From NCBI GenBank assembly GCA_014872815.1, contig WKFK01000015.1:806001-870000 (forward strand): a DNA stretch of 64,000 nucleotides. Direction: 5' to 3'. The notes beneath the pieces were generated by a model. The model did no database searches, had not been told where the DNA came from, and worked only from the letters and a program-made list of their open reading frames with translations. Below, in pieces: positions 30,971-39,497 of the stretch; positions within the stretch are counted from its first letter, which is position 1, and each line of letters begins with the position of its first letter. Made by a program: the position numbers and the translations under genes. This DNA comes from Paracoccaceae bacterium. GTDB lineage: Bacteria; Pseudomonadota; Alphaproteobacteria; Rhodobacterales; Rhodobacteraceae.

Positions 30971-31186
30971 ATGCAATTCGCACCATCTCTGCACATCGAA
31001 GCCGTAGACATCGTTGGCCGTTTCTCCCGCATGGTCGAGAACTGGGTCCTGAACCGCAAGCGCGAGGCGTCTTTCGCCAAAACCGTGAAAGAGCTGAACA
31101 AGCTGACCAACCGCGAACTGGCTGACATTGGCCTGAACCGCGGTGACATCGAAGATGTTGCACGCAAAGGCGCGCTGGCTCTGTAA
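30971..31186 (+). CDS. DUF1127 domain-containing small protein 1
   Basis: 71 aa, basic, with the DUF1127 C-terminal signature RELADIGLNRGDIEDVAR (about residues 47-64) after a helical N-terminal half. In Rhodobacter sphaeroides a DUF1127 protein (CcaF1) binds RNA and affects sRNA maturation and RNA turnover; a similar role here is inference. It is the first of three tandem paralogs, each with its own terminator. The translated N-terminus, MQFAPSLHIEAVDIVGRFSR, is unlike the other two. Confidence 0.9.
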   Translation: MQFAPSLHIEAVDIVGRFSRMVENWVLNRKREASFAKTVKELNKLTNRELADIGLNRGDIEDVARKGALAL

Positions 31187-31211
31187 GCCAGACTTTAGCC
31201 AGAAACTCCCC

Positions 31212-31243
31212 AAAGCCTCGGAGATTCTCCGGGGCTTTTTTAC
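31212..31243 (+). terminator. Intrinsic terminator after DUF1127-1
   Basis: AAAGCCTCGGAG pairs with CTCCGGGGCTTT around ATT and is followed by a T tract. Confidence 0.88.
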
Positions 31244-31416
31244 GTTTGGCAGGGATTCGCAAAACCTTGTCCTGAATGCATAGGAGCTAGTCGCTCGACG
31301 GCGTTGAAAGAGGCGCAGAGCGATCATTTATCTGTCTGGTCACAACGACTTACGCATAACCGACATATTACTGCGCTATCCAGGACGGGATTAGCGCCCC
31401 AAGGAGGACTTGTCTC

Positions 31417-31632
31417 ATGGCCTATCTGAACACTCCACAGTCGCGCAGCATTGGTATGGGCGCACGCATCTATGATGCTTGGTCCACCTACCGCGCGGAG
31501 TACCGGCAAAACGCCCTGTATCGTGAAACCACCCGTCAGTTGGGCGGGCTCACGGATCGTCAGTTGGACGACATTGGCGTGTCCCGGCATGACATCGAGA
31601 AGCTGGCGCGGGATCAAACCGGTTCGCGGTGA
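31417..31632 (+). CDS. DUF1127 domain-containing small protein 2
   Basis: 71 aa, starting after AAGGAGGAC. The signature is LTDRQLDDIGVSRHDIEKLAR at residues 46-66. The usual Glu-Leu-Ala of the motif is replaced by Gln-Leu-Asp, so it is the most diverged of the three. It lies 230 bases after DUF1127-1 behind its own leader, implying separate control. Confidence 0.9.
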   Translation: MAYLNTPQSRSIGMGARIYDAWSTYRAEYRQNALYRETTRQLGGLTDRQLDDIGVSRHDIEKLARDQTGSR

Positions 31633-31654
31633 GCTTCAGCTAATTCGAACATGG

Positions 31655-31684
31655 AAAGCCTCGGCAGCCGTCGGGGCTTTTGGG
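31655..31684 (+). terminator. Intrinsic terminator after DUF1127-2
   Basis: AAAGCCTCG pairs with CGGGGCTTT around an 8-base loop and is followed by TTGGGTTT; the U tract is weak. Confidence 0.7.
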
Positions 31685-31843
31685 TTTCTGAGACGTAAAG
31701 AGCCATGACAAAGATGCATATCGGGCAGATCAATCCGGCAATTGTTGGCGCTAACGGTAGCGCCTATGTTGAGGGCACCAGAAGGTAAAACAGAAAATTG
31801 CCGGGAAATACGTTTCGGCACAGATAGATAAGGAGCCACCATC

Positions 31844-32056
31844 ATGGCATTTGTTCAAACCGCTCAGTCCGCCCGCATCGACCTCTTTGCAACCCTGCGT
31901 GCGTCGATTGAAGAATTCAAAGCAGCCCGCGCGCTGCGTCAAAAGTACAAAACCACCGTTCGGGAACTGGCCCGCATGAGTGACCGCGAGTTGGCCGACA
32001 TTGGCATCAACCGCTATGACATCGACAGCATCGCAGAAGCCCACGTTTACGGCTAA
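31844..32056 (+). CDS. DUF1127 domain-containing small protein 3
   Basis: 70 aa after AAGGAGCCACC. It has an alanine-rich N-terminal helix and the signature DRELADIGINRYDIDSIAE (about residues 46-64). Its tail ends in VYG. All three paralogs share the same strand and similar spacing, which points to local duplication and divergence. Confidence 0.9.
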   Translation: MAFVQTAQSARIDLFATLRASIEEFKAARALRQKYKTTVRELARMSDRELADIGINRYDIDSIAEAHVYG

Positions 32057-32078
32057 GTGACCTAAGACATCAATTTTA

Positions 32079-32113
32079 ACGCCCCTGCCTGAACGGCGGG
32101 GGCGTTTTGTTTT
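32079..32113 (+). terminator. Intrinsic terminator after DUF1127-3
   Basis: AACGCCCCTGCC pairs with GGCGGGGGCGTT (one T-G wobble) and is followed by TTGTTTT. Confidence 0.88.
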
Positions 32114-32139
32114 GGCTGAAGGGGAGCGAGTGCCCAGCG

Positions 32140-33276
32140 TTACTCAACCAGCGGGCCGGGTGCAAAAACGGTTTCTTTGGCCGGCAAACCCTTGAGGGAG
32201 AAAGTGCCGACTTGACGTGTTCTGGAGACCAAGTTGGCTGCGGCATGTGACATCAAGATTGGGTAATCTGTTTGGGCACATAAGCTCTCTATGCGGGCTG
32301 CAAGGTTCACAGCCGGGCCCATGACCGTGAAGTCTAGCCGCTTTTCGCTGCCCACATTGCCGTAAAGCACCTCGCCGACGTTCACGCCCATGCCAAACCG
32401 CAAGGTATCGGTTTGGTGGCTGCTCGCATTTTCGCCTGCACGCAAGGCGCGGGCGACCGCGTCTTGTTGGCCTGCCGTGGCGGGAAAGATGGCCAAGACC
32501 GCGTCCCCCATGAACTTCAGGATTTCCCCGCCCTCAGAAGTCACCGCTGCGTCCATGACCTCAAAGAAGCTGTTGGCGACGGCGACAGCCCGTACAGGGG
32601 CGCGTTCGGCATTAAGCTGGGTCCAGCCTCGCAGGTCGCTTATCAGGATGGCGGCATCGATGGTGTCGACGTGGCCCCGGGTGATTTCTCCGGCCAAGAC
32701 CCTCTTAGCTGTGTGTTTGCCTAGATAGGCCTCGCTCACGGCGGAAGAGAGTGTGGTGAGGCGCAACACTTCGACAAAGGGGGCGAGTTGGGTGGCGATG
32801 GCGTCAAAGCCTGCGAGATCGGCGTGGGTAAATGCCCCAGCGTGCCGGGTTGTGAGCGTCATGACGGCGGCGACGCGGTCGCCAAACAGGATGGGCAGGG
32901 CGTAATAATCGCTCCCGCCTTGGGCGCGCAGCTCGTGTAGGACTTCATGGTGGTCGGCTGTCAGTGTGGACAAGTTTTGGCGAAAGGGTTTGCGGGACTG
33001 CGAGACGGTGGTCATCGGGCTGCCGGCATAGCCGCCGCGCGTCTCCAGCCCGTGAGTGCTTTCGACGATAGGTTTGGGGCCGGTGTCGTTTTCCCAAGTC
33101 GTGCCCACCGCGGCAAGCAGCGGGTGCAGGGTTCGCATTGCAAAGCGCAGGCGCCAGACGGGGGCGTTTGCTTGAGCGAGCTGCGCGCCGAGCCTTTGGG
33201 TCAGATCGTCGAGGGTTTTGGCGCTGGCGGCGTTTGTCAGGAGCCAAGCGGTGACGGTTTGAGGGGACCAAGGCAT
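32140..33276 (-). CDS. Class III adenylate/guanylate cyclase domain protein
   Basis: 378 aa. An N-terminal sensor-like region of about 190 residues (probable GAF-like fold, with ALPILFGDRVAAVMTLTTRH) precedes a class III cyclase catalytic domain. The metal-binding aspartates are in ISDLRGWT and KFMGDAVLAIFP. The base-recognition and transition-state region GSEKRLDFTVMGPAVNLAARIE retains Lys, Asp, Asn and Arg, so it should be active and most likely makes cAMP. The start is uncertain: ATG 33276 is used, with TTG 33312 possible, and neither has a strong ribosome binding site. It is convergent with the DUF1127 genes. Confidence 0.88.
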   Translation of the reverse strand: MPWSPQTVTAWLLTNAASAKTLDDLTQRLGAQLAQANAPVWRLRFAMRTLHPLLAAVGTTWENDTGPKPIVESTHGLETRGGYAGSPMTTVSQSRKPFRQNLSTLTADHHEVLHELRAQGGSDYYALPILFGDRVAAVMTLTTRHAGAFTHADLAGFDAIATQLAPFVEVLRLTTLSSAVSEAYLGKHTAKRVLAGEITRGHVDTIDAAILISDLRGWTQLNAERAPVRAVAVANSFFEVMDAAVTSEGGEILKFMGDAVLAIFPATAGQQDAVARALRAGENASSHQTDTLRFGMGVNVGEVLYGNVGSEKRLDFTVMGPAVNLAARIESLCAQTDYPILMSHAAANLVSRTRQVGTFSLKGLPAKETVFAPGPLVE

Positions 33277-33453
33277 GTGGGGAGTGTTGAGGCAAAAAAG
33301 AGACCGCGGCAAGAGTCTTGCGTGATCATAGGAAATTCGTCTTTGTAATCGATTTCGACTTTAGGGGATATTTTGTGTCGCGATCATCACTTTAGGGTTG
33401 TGCTTGCGCTCGTCGGCGATAACGTTGGGCTGAACAATAAGTACTCTCCACAA

Positions 33454-34080
33454 ATGGAACGACCTATGCGGGAAAAACTTCAAGCTCTTGGAATTGACGT
33501 TCCTTCGCCACCAGTTGGCGCGGATGGGTTGCCAGACGACGCACACGCTTGGATGATGTTCTGTATGGAGAATGCGGTGCCGTGGCGATTTGAAGACGTT
33601 GCGAGCGGCGAGGATTTGTTGCTTTGGTTGGATTTCAATACGGACCAAAACGTTTGGGCCGATTTGGTTTTAGGCATGAACTACGACCTGGAGGTTTGCG
33701 AGAAAGCTTTATTGCAAATGCTGCGCCACCCGGAGTGTAGCCAGCTTGTCGCGATTGCGGCGTTACAACACACTCATGCGGAATTGTATTTTGGGGATAA
33801 GGCAAGTGAGCCACGTGGCCTCATGTATAAGATATTGAGTATCATCACGGAACGGGACGCCAAAAATGACTTTCAGGTAGCAGACATGCTTGATCCCGGC
33901 GAAGTGGACCGTTGGGAGCTTTTCGATACACTCGAGGAACGGGCTAAGATTGCAGCGCCATATTTCCCGTTGCCAGTAAATCTAATGCAGTCTGAAGAAG
34001 GCACGAAAAAATTTCGTAGGCCTTATGTCATCGAAGAGTCGGCCATCTACAAGGTCACAGTTGGCAATTTCACAGCGTAA
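33454..34080 (+). CDS. Hypothetical protein, 208 aa
   Basis: Not recognised. Predicted soluble and acidic, mostly helical, with EVCEKALLQMLRHPECSQLV and WELFDTLEERAKI in helical repeats that resemble ARM/HEAT-like packing by eye only. There is no signal peptide or membrane segment. The start is ambiguous (ATG 33454 or 33466) without a good ribosome binding site. It lies in the insert between rpmD and rplO and is more AT-rich than the adjacent ribosomal genes. Confidence 0.6.
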   Translation: MERPMREKLQALGIDVPSPPVGADGLPDDAHAWMMFCMENAVPWRFEDVASGEDLLLWLDFNTDQNVWADLVLGMNYDLEVCEKALLQMLRHPECSQLVAIAALQHTHAELYFGDKASEPRGLMYKILSIITERDAKNDFQVADMLDPGEVDRWELFDTLEERAKIAAPYFPLPVNLMQSEEGTKKFRRPYVIEESAIYKVTVGNFTA

Positions 34081-34356
34081 ATGCGTGCGGTATCGGATGA
34101 CCGTTTAGAGGCCGCAGTCCCAAATGCCGCGTCGGATTGAAGGTCCGCCCAAACACAAAAAGCCATTGGGTTTAAGGTGTGGTATGCCTGAGCGATAGTT
34201 GTGACACGTCATCGGCGCAACATCTTCCACATTGCAAAGCCTCGCCCGAGGGTCTATACGCCCCCGGTGGCGTTTTGCGCCGCGAGAATCAAAATCAAGA
34301 AAAGCCGTGTTTGGCCCGATACGCTTCGTGGGTCAGTTCCGGCAAGGAGAAGCGAT
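34081..34356. other. Upstream region of rplO
   Basis: 276 bases without a gene. It holds short GC-rich complementary stretches around 34230-34290 and a ribosome binding site AAGGAGAAG just before rplO. The promoter of the rplO-secY-adk block probably lies here, since the previous gene is unrelated. Confidence 0.35.
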
Positions 34357-34830
34357 ATGAAACTGCACGAACTGCGCGACAATCCTGGCGCAACTAAGAA
34401 ACGCACACGCGTTGGCCGTGGCCCCGGTTCCGGTAAAGGTAAAATGGGTGGCCGTGGTATCAAAGGTCAGAAATCCCGTTCGGGTGTGGCGATCAATGGC
34501 TACGAAGGTGGCCAGATGCCATTGTACCAGCGACTGCCTAAGCGCGGCTTCAACAAGCCAAACCGCAAGGCATATGCTGTTGTAAACCTGGGCCTGATCC
34601 AGAAATTCGTCGACGAGAAGAAACTGGACGCTTCTGCCGCGATCACCGAAGAAGCTCTGGTTGCTTCCGGTCTGGTACGTCGCGTTAAAGACGGCATCCG
34701 CGTTCTGGCAAAAGGCGAAGTTTCCGCCAAACTGAACATCGAAGTGACCGGCGCCTCCAAAGCTGCTGTTGAAGCAGTTGAAAAAGCAGGCGGCTCTCTG
34801 ACGGTCAAAACCGCGCCAGCGGCTGAATAA
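34357..34830 (+). CDS. rplO: 50S ribosomal protein L15
   Basis: 157 aa. The extended N-terminus [20 protein letters not shown] and [20 protein letters not shown] identify L15. ATG 34357 follows AAGGAGAAGCG; the frame is open 156 bases upstream, but no family residues occur there. It begins the fourth block, 3.7 kb after rpmD. Confidence 0.97.
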   Translation: MKLHELRDNPGATKKRTRVGRGPGSGKGKMGGRGIKGQKSRSGVAINGYEGGQMPLYQRLPKRGFNKPNRKAYAVVNLGLIQKFVDEKKLDASAAITEEALVASGLVRRVKDGIRVLAKGEVSAKLNIEVTGASKAAVEAVEKAGGSLTVKTAPAAE

Positions 34831-34838
34831 GAGGTTGT

Positions 34839-34858
34839 GAGCGGGCACAGACCCGCTT
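34839..34858 (+). promoter_or_regulatory. Small hairpin after rplO
   Basis: AGCGGG and CCCGCT pair around CACAGA. It lies just after the rplO stop, without a T tract. Confidence 0.5.
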
Positions 34859-34880
34859 ACATAATCTTCCAAGTTTTCCT

Positions 34881-34918
34881 AACGCCGCCAAACCGGGAAA
34901 CGGTTCTGGCGGCGTTTC
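34881..34918 (+). promoter_or_regulatory. Long stable hairpin before secY
   Basis: AACGCCGCCA-AACCG, loop GGAAA, CGGTT-C-TGGCGGCGTT: a 15-bp stem with one bulged base (34881-34916), followed by only TT. The 3' side lies about 20 bases before the secY start. It is a candidate partial terminator or stability element that sets SecY and Adk levels apart from L15. Confidence 0.65.
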
Positions 34919-34938
34919 CAGTCTAAGAGAGATCCTAA

Positions 34939-36303
34939 ATGGTATCTGCAGCAGAGCAAATGGCGGCCAACACCAGCTGGGCCGCGCTTGGAAAAGCCAC
35001 CGATCTGCGCAATCGCATCCTGTTCACACTGGCATTGCTGATTGTGTATCGTCTTGGCACATGGATTCCGGTGCCGGGCATCGACGGTGTTGCCCTCCGT
35101 GAGTTTATGGAAGAGGCGGGCGCTGGCATTGGCGGCATCCTGTCCATGTTCACCGGCGGTGCGCTGGGACGCATGGGGATCTTTGCTCTGGGCATTATGC
35201 CATACATCTCGGCCAGCATTATTGTGCAGCTTCTGGGCTCGATGGTTCCTGCATTGGAACAGCTCAAGAAAGAAGGCGAGCAAGGCCGCAAGAAAATGAA
35301 CCAATACACCCGCTACGGCACGGTGGCGTTGGCTACGCTGCAGGCATACGGCCTCGCGGTCAGCCTAGAGGCGGGTGAGCTGGTCACCGATCCGGGCATG
35401 TTCTTCCGCTTCAGCTGTCTTGTGACGCTGGTGGGCGGCACCATGTTCCTGATGTGGCTGGGTGAGCAAATCACAGCGCGCGGCATCGGCAACGGCATCT
35501 CCCTGATCATCTTTGTGGGCATCGTGGCCGAACTGCCAGCCGCTCTGGCGCAGTTCTTTGTGTCTGGCCGTACCGGTGCGATCAGCGAAGCGGTGATTGT
35601 GGGCGTGATTGTGATGGTGATTGCCACCATCGCATTTGTGGTCTTCATGGAGCGCGCGCTGCGCAAGATCCACATTCAGTACCCCCGCCGCCAAGTTGGC
35701 ATGAAGGTGTATGACGGTGGCTCCTCTCACCTGCCGGTGAAAGTGAACCCAGCAGGCGTGATCCCAGCGATTTTTGCGAGCTCCCTGCTGCTGCTGCCAA
35801 CCACGATTTCCACCTTCTCTGGCACAGCGACAGGTCCGGTAATGTCCTGGCTGCTGGCGAACTTTGGCCCGGGACAACCGCTCTACCTGCTGTTCTTCGT
35901 GGCGATGATCGTGTTCTTTGCCTACTTCTATACTTTCAACGTCAGCTTCAAACCTGACGATGTGGCCGACAACCTGAAGAACCAGAATGGCTTTGTGCCG
36001 GGCATCCGCCCAGGTAAGCGCACCGCCGAGTATCTGGAATATGTTGTGAACCGCGTATTGGTTCTGGGCTCTGCATATCTTGCGGCCGTGTGTCTCCTTC
36101 CGGAGATTCTGCGTGGTCAGTTTGCGATCCCCTTCTACTTTGGCGGCACCTCGGTTCTGATTGTGGTTTCCGTAACCATGGACACCATTCAGCAAGTTCA
36201 GAACCATCTGCTGGCCCATCAGTACGAAGGGCTGATTGAAAAATCGCAGCTGTCCGGCAAGGGTCGGAACAAGCGCAAACGCAAAGGACCTGCTCGTCGA
36301 TGA
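34939..36303 (+). CDS. secY: Preprotein translocase subunit SecY
   Basis: 454 aa, ten membrane helices, the channel subunit of the SecYEG translocon. Signatures: [20 protein letters not shown] (TM1) and the plug-helix region [21 protein letters not shown]. The C-terminal loop [20 protein letters not shown] holds the ribosome and SecA docking arginine. Its stop overlaps the adk start by ATGA, so the two are translationally coupled. Confidence 0.98.
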   Translation: MVSAAEQMAANTSWAALGKATDLRNRILFTLALLIVYRLGTWIPVPGIDGVALREFMEEAGAGIGGILSMFTGGALGRMGIFALGIMPYISASIIVQLLGSMVPALEQLKKEGEQGRKKMNQYTRYGTVALATLQAYGLAVSLEAGELVTDPGMFFRFSCLVTLVGGTMFLMWLGEQITARGIGNGISLIIFVGIVAELPAALAQFFVSGRTGAISEAVIVGVIVMVIATIAFVVFMERALRKIHIQYPRRQVGMKVYDGGSSHLPVKVNPAGVIPAIFASSLLLLPTTISTFSGTATGPVMSWLLANFGPGQPLYLLFFVAMIVFFAYFYTFNVSFKPDDVADNLKNQNGFVPGIRPGKRTAEYLEYVVNRVLVLGSAYLAAVCLLPEILRGQFAIPFYFGGTSVLIVVSVTMDTIQQVQNHLLAHQYEGLIEKSQLSGKGRNKRKRKGPARR

Positions 36304-36875
36304 ATATTATTCTGCTTGGCCCGCCCGGTGCCGGTAAAGGAACCCAGGCTGGCCGTCTCGTAGAGAAGCGTGACATGATCCAGCTTTCTACGGGCGACAT
36401 GCTGCGCGCCGCTAAAACCTCCGGCACGGAGATGGGAAAGAAGGTTGCCGAGGTCATGGACCGCGGCGAGCTTGTCACCGACGAGATCGTGATTGGTCTG
36501 ATTCGTGAGCAGCTGGAAGGCGACAAGAAGGGCGGTTTCATCTTTGACGGCTTCCCGCGCACGCTGGCCCAGGCGGACGCACTGGCGGATCTGCTGGAAG
36601 AGTGCGGCGAGAAGCTGGACGCTGTGATCGAGATGCAGGTGAATGATGAGGTTCTAGTCGAGCGCATCATCAATCGCGCCAAAGAGGCGGTGGCTGCAGG
36701 TGGCACAGCGCGTGCGGATGACAATGAGGAAAGTCTGAAAGTGCGTCTAATGGCGTATTACAAGCAGACCTCGCCGTTGATCGGTTACTACCACGCCAAA
36801 GGCAACCTGACCTCGATTGACGGTCTGGCATCTATGGATGAGGTTGAAGCTTCTGTGGCGAAGGTTCTGGGCTAA
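36300..36875 (+). CDS. adk: Adenylate kinase
   Basis: 191 aa, converting AMP + ATP to 2 ADP. P-loop [10 protein letters not shown] at residues 7-16, AMP-binding TGDMLRAA, and the NMP region [14 protein letters not shown]. The LID is short (no extended zinc lid), giving the 190-residue class. It ends the secY-adk block. Adk follows secY in many bacteria. Confidence 0.97.
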   Translation: MNIILLGPPGAGKGTQAGRLVEKRDMIQLSTGDMLRAAKTSGTEMGKKVAEVMDRGELVTDEIVIGLIREQLEGDKKGGFIFDGFPRTLAQADALADLLEECGEKLDAVIEMQVNDEVLVERIINRAKEAVAAGGTARADDNEESLKVRLMAYYKQTSPLIGYYHAKGNLTSIDGLASMDEVEASVAKVLG

Positions 36876-36895
36876 ACGGCCACAAGGTTGATTGA

Positions 36896-36935
36896 AAAGC
36901 GCCCTGCATCGGTGGATGTGGGGCGTTTTTTATTG
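36896..36935 (+). terminator. Intrinsic terminator after adk
   Basis: AAGCGCCCTGCAT pairs with ATGTGGGGCGTT with two wobble pairs and is followed by TTTT. It separates secY-adk from the toxin-immunity pair. Confidence 0.82.
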
Positions 36936-36997
36936 CACCGCACACCTTTTGCGGGAATTGTGGGCGGCAATTGCACGACGCATTTGGACGTCTCAAA

Positions 36998-37789
36998 ATG
37001 CCTTCGCTTTCCGCGCTTTTGCAAAAGCTGCTGCTTTCCCTGACATTTGCCCTTTTTGCCAACACCGCCTCGGCGATGTTCATCCAGCCGGACTGGCTTG
37101 ACCCCACCGAGCCCGGAGTGGGGACCAATCGGTATGCGTATTCGGCGAATGATCCGATCAACAAGTTGGATCCGGGTGGGAATAAGAGCAGGGTCGCCCA
37201 ATTCTTTGAGAACGTTGGCGAGTGGCTTCGCGGTGATAGTGCTGCAACTGGTGCTCGAGGCATCAATAGCGTTGAAACCGCAAGGAGAACGGCAGTCAAC
37301 GACGCATGGAAAATGGAGCAACAACTAGTAAGAGAACGTGGATTTGGTACAAGAGCTTGGGAAGATGACGAACTGGAGCTGCTCTTAAAGGGTGAAAAAG
37401 TTCCAGGCTACGTCGGTCACCATCTGACATCTGTTTCCGCTGACCTCACTAAAGCTGCGAATCACAGGAACATTGAGTTTCTTACCAAAAAAGAACATGC
37501 GGCAATCCACGGGCAGAACGGCGGGTTTCGAGTTCCGATAACATCCGACCGTGTCATTGATAGAACCGTTGATGGCAAATACCCCGATCTCGCAACGGCA
37601 GGGGCGCGCACTTGGCCGAAGAGGGTAGGGGAAGCCATGATTGCAGTTTCAAACAGCCGAACAATGATGGTCTTTGATCTTGTCGACCCCATGGCCATAG
37701 CCGATCAGTATTATATGCGGAGCTATGGCTACTCGATTTGGGATGCTTTATCCGGTCATACACCTTGTCGTGGACCTCTATGTTCTTAG
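36998..37789 (+). CDS. Secreted RHS-tip toxin with GHH/HNH nuclease domain
   Basis: 263 aa. Residues 1-26 form a signal peptide (SALLQKLLLSLTFALFANTASA). Immediately after comes the last segment of an RHS/YD-repeat core: FIQPDWLDPTEPG, RYAYSANDPINKLDPGG. The rest is a C-terminal toxin with GYVGHHLTSVSAD and NHRNIEFLTKKEHAAIHG, the GHH/HNH-endonuclease-type histidines of polymorphic toxins. The RHS barrel itself is missing, so this is a tip module re-fused to a signal peptide, or an eroded RHS gene that kept its tip. The downstream gene is a probable immunity protein. The chosen ATG has no strong ribosome binding site. Confidence 0.75.
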   Translation: MPSLSALLQKLLLSLTFALFANTASAMFIQPDWLDPTEPGVGTNRYAYSANDPINKLDPGGNKSRVAQFFENVGEWLRGDSAATGARGINSVETARRTAVNDAWKMEQQLVRERGFGTRAWEDDELELLLKGEKVPGYVGHHLTSVSADLTKAANHRNIEFLTKKEHAAIHGQNGGFRVPITSDRVIDRTVDGKYPDLATAGARTWPKRVGEAMIAVSNSRTMMVFDLVDPMAIADQYYMRSYGYSIWDALSGHTPCRGPLCS

Positions 37790-37798
37790 GATAATCAC

Positions 37799-38350
37799 AT
37801 GACCGACATTTTTGAACTTCTATCTCTGGACCGATGGAGCGATGTGAAATCAGACCAAGGCGGGTACACTGCAGGGCATCGGCCTGATGTCGCGCCTTCT
37901 GCCTTTGACGTGTCAATTAACAAGCCGTTAAAGCCAGAACTTATCCCGGAGTTGCTAAAATTCTCGGAGCCTGTGCCGAAAGAGTTAGTTCTTACACTTT
38001 TTGGACTCTGCAATGGCGCCGTCATTGCTCGCACCAAACTGACTATTTTCGGCGTACTAGATGCGACGGGAGGCGGCAATGATGCTCATATTCCAATGGA
38101 CATCAACGTGCCTAATATCTACGGGAGACCTGAAGGTTTAGGTAGCGAGCCGCTGATATTAGCGAAGAGTTCGGAGGTCGATGCGTCCTCAGGGGCAAAG
38201 ATAAAGCTCTTTCACTATGCGGATGAAACAGGCAAAATCTTTGTTTCAAGCGCCGATAGGATTATGAAGCCTGTTCGAATCTATAACGATGTACAGACGT
38301 GGCTGCGTTCTGAGTTCGAAATTGCTGTTTCAGGATCGTTGCCCAAGTGA
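37799..38350 (+). CDS. Probable immunity protein (SUKH-like) for the RHS-tip toxin
   Basis: 183 aa, acidic, cytosolic, starting nine bases after the toxin stop. The central PKELVLTLFGLCNGAVIARTKLTIFG resembles the start of SMI1/KNR4 (SUKH) domains, the commonest immunity class for nuclease toxins. The match is by pattern only and moderate. It has no signal peptide, as expected for protection in the cytosol from a nuclease. It is AT-richer than the ribosomal genes on each side. Confidence 0.6.
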   Translation: MTDIFELLSLDRWSDVKSDQGGYTAGHRPDVAPSAFDVSINKPLKPELIPELLKFSEPVPKELVLTLFGLCNGAVIARTKLTIFGVLDATGGGNDAHIPMDINVPNIYGRPEGLGSEPLILAKSSEVDASSGAKIKLFHYADETGKIFVSSADRIMKPVRIYNDVQTWLRSEFEIAVSGSLPK

Positions 38351-38608
38351 ATGAGTCAAAAAGATCTTTTCGGCGCGTTTCATGGGGCGTAAAGAATACA
38401 GGCGACGTTTTGATGCCCACTTGACACCCCACCCAATCCCCCCTAAATCACCCCATCTCTTAACGGAGAATCAAGTCTTTGCTTGTGGCTCGCACCCGCA
38501 ATGCAAGATCACCTAAATCAGCTGAGGCCCGGCCGCACATCGCGTCGGGCTTACGTTGTGAAAAAAGGTTCCGGCGCTACGGAACCGCAACGAAAAGGAA
38601 AGTGACAC
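38351..38608 (+). promoter_or_regulatory. Leader of the rpsM block with a perfect hairpin
   Basis: GGTTCCG (38567-38573) pairs with CGGAACC (38580-38586) around GCGCTA, about 20 bases before rpsM. The remainder (258 bases) holds no gene and a short C-rich run near 38430. Promoter elements could not be assigned with confidence. Confidence 0.45.
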
Positions 38609-38977
38609 GTGGCACGTATTGCCGGCGTTAACATCCCGACCCACAAACGGGTCCCGATCGCCCTGACATATATCACTGGTATTGGCCCTGCCTCTGCCAA
38701 AGAAATCTGCGAAGCCGTGAAAATCGACGAAACCCGTCGTGTGAACGAGCTGTCTGATGCAGAAGTTCTCTCCATCCGTGAGCACATCGATGCGACCTAC
38801 ACCGTTGAAGGTGACCTGCGTCGTGAAGTGCAGATGAACATCAAACGTCTGATGGATCTCGGCTGCTACCGCGGTCTGCGCCATCGTCGTAACCTCCCGG
38901 TCCGCGGTCAGCGTACCCACACCAACGCACGTACCCGTAAAGGTCCTGCGAAGCCGATTGCCGGCAAGAAGAAGTAA
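38609..38977 (+). CDS. rpsM: 30S ribosomal protein S13
   Basis: 122 aa. [20 protein letters not shown] at the start and [19 protein letters not shown] toward the end are S13 consensus. S13 contacts P-site tRNA and forms an intersubunit bridge. It opens the alpha-operon block, following the toxin-immunity insert. Confidence 0.98.
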   Translation: MARIAGVNIPTHKRVPIALTYITGIGPASAKEICEAVKIDETRRVNELSDAEVLSIREHIDATYTVEGDLRREVQMNIKRLMDLGCYRGLRHRRNLPVRGQRTHTNARTRKGPAKPIAGKKK

Positions 38978-38992
38978 GGGAGGGTTTGATCA

Positions 38993-39382
38993 ATGGCACG
39001 CGATAAGACTCGTACGAAGCGTAAAGAGCGTAAGAACATCGCCTCTGGTGTTGCGCACGTGAACTCTTCGTTCAACAACACCAAGATCCTGATCTCTGAC
39101 GTTCAGGGCAACGCAATCTCCTGGTCCTCTGCTGGCACCATGGGTTTCAAGGGCTCCCGTAAGTCCACCCCATATGCTGCTCAGATGGCTGCCGAAGATG
39201 CAGGCAAGAAAGCCCAGGATCACGGCGTGAAAACGCTGGAAGTTGAAGTGCAGGGTCCAGGTTCCGGCCGTGAATCCGCACTGCGCGCTCTGGCTGCAAT
39301 TGGTTTCAACATCACTTCTATCCGTGATGTAACACCAATCGCACACAACGGCTGCCGCCCACCAAAGCGCCGCCGCGTCTAA
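38993..39382 (+). CDS. rpsK: 30S ribosomal protein S11
   Basis: 129 aa. RVK-rich N-terminus, then [20 protein letters not shown] and [11 protein letters not shown] at the very end, the invariant S11 tail at the mRNA exit site. It lies 15 bases after rpsM. rpsD, present between rpsK and rpoA in E. coli, is absent, as usual in alphaproteobacteria. Confidence 0.98.
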   Translation: MARDKTRTKRKERKNIASGVAHVNSSFNNTKILISDVQGNAISWSSAGTMGFKGSRKSTPYAAQMAAEDAGKKAQDHGVKTLEVEVQGPGSGRESALRALAAIGFNITSIRDVTPIAHNGCRPPKRRRV

Positions 39383-39497
39383 GCGACATTTCTACTGGCT
39401 GGGGCCGCGTGTTTTGCACGGCCCCAGTTCGTCATTTTGAAACCTCGGGCGTCTGGTTCTTTTGGAACATGGGAATCGGACAAGAATGGAGGGACGC

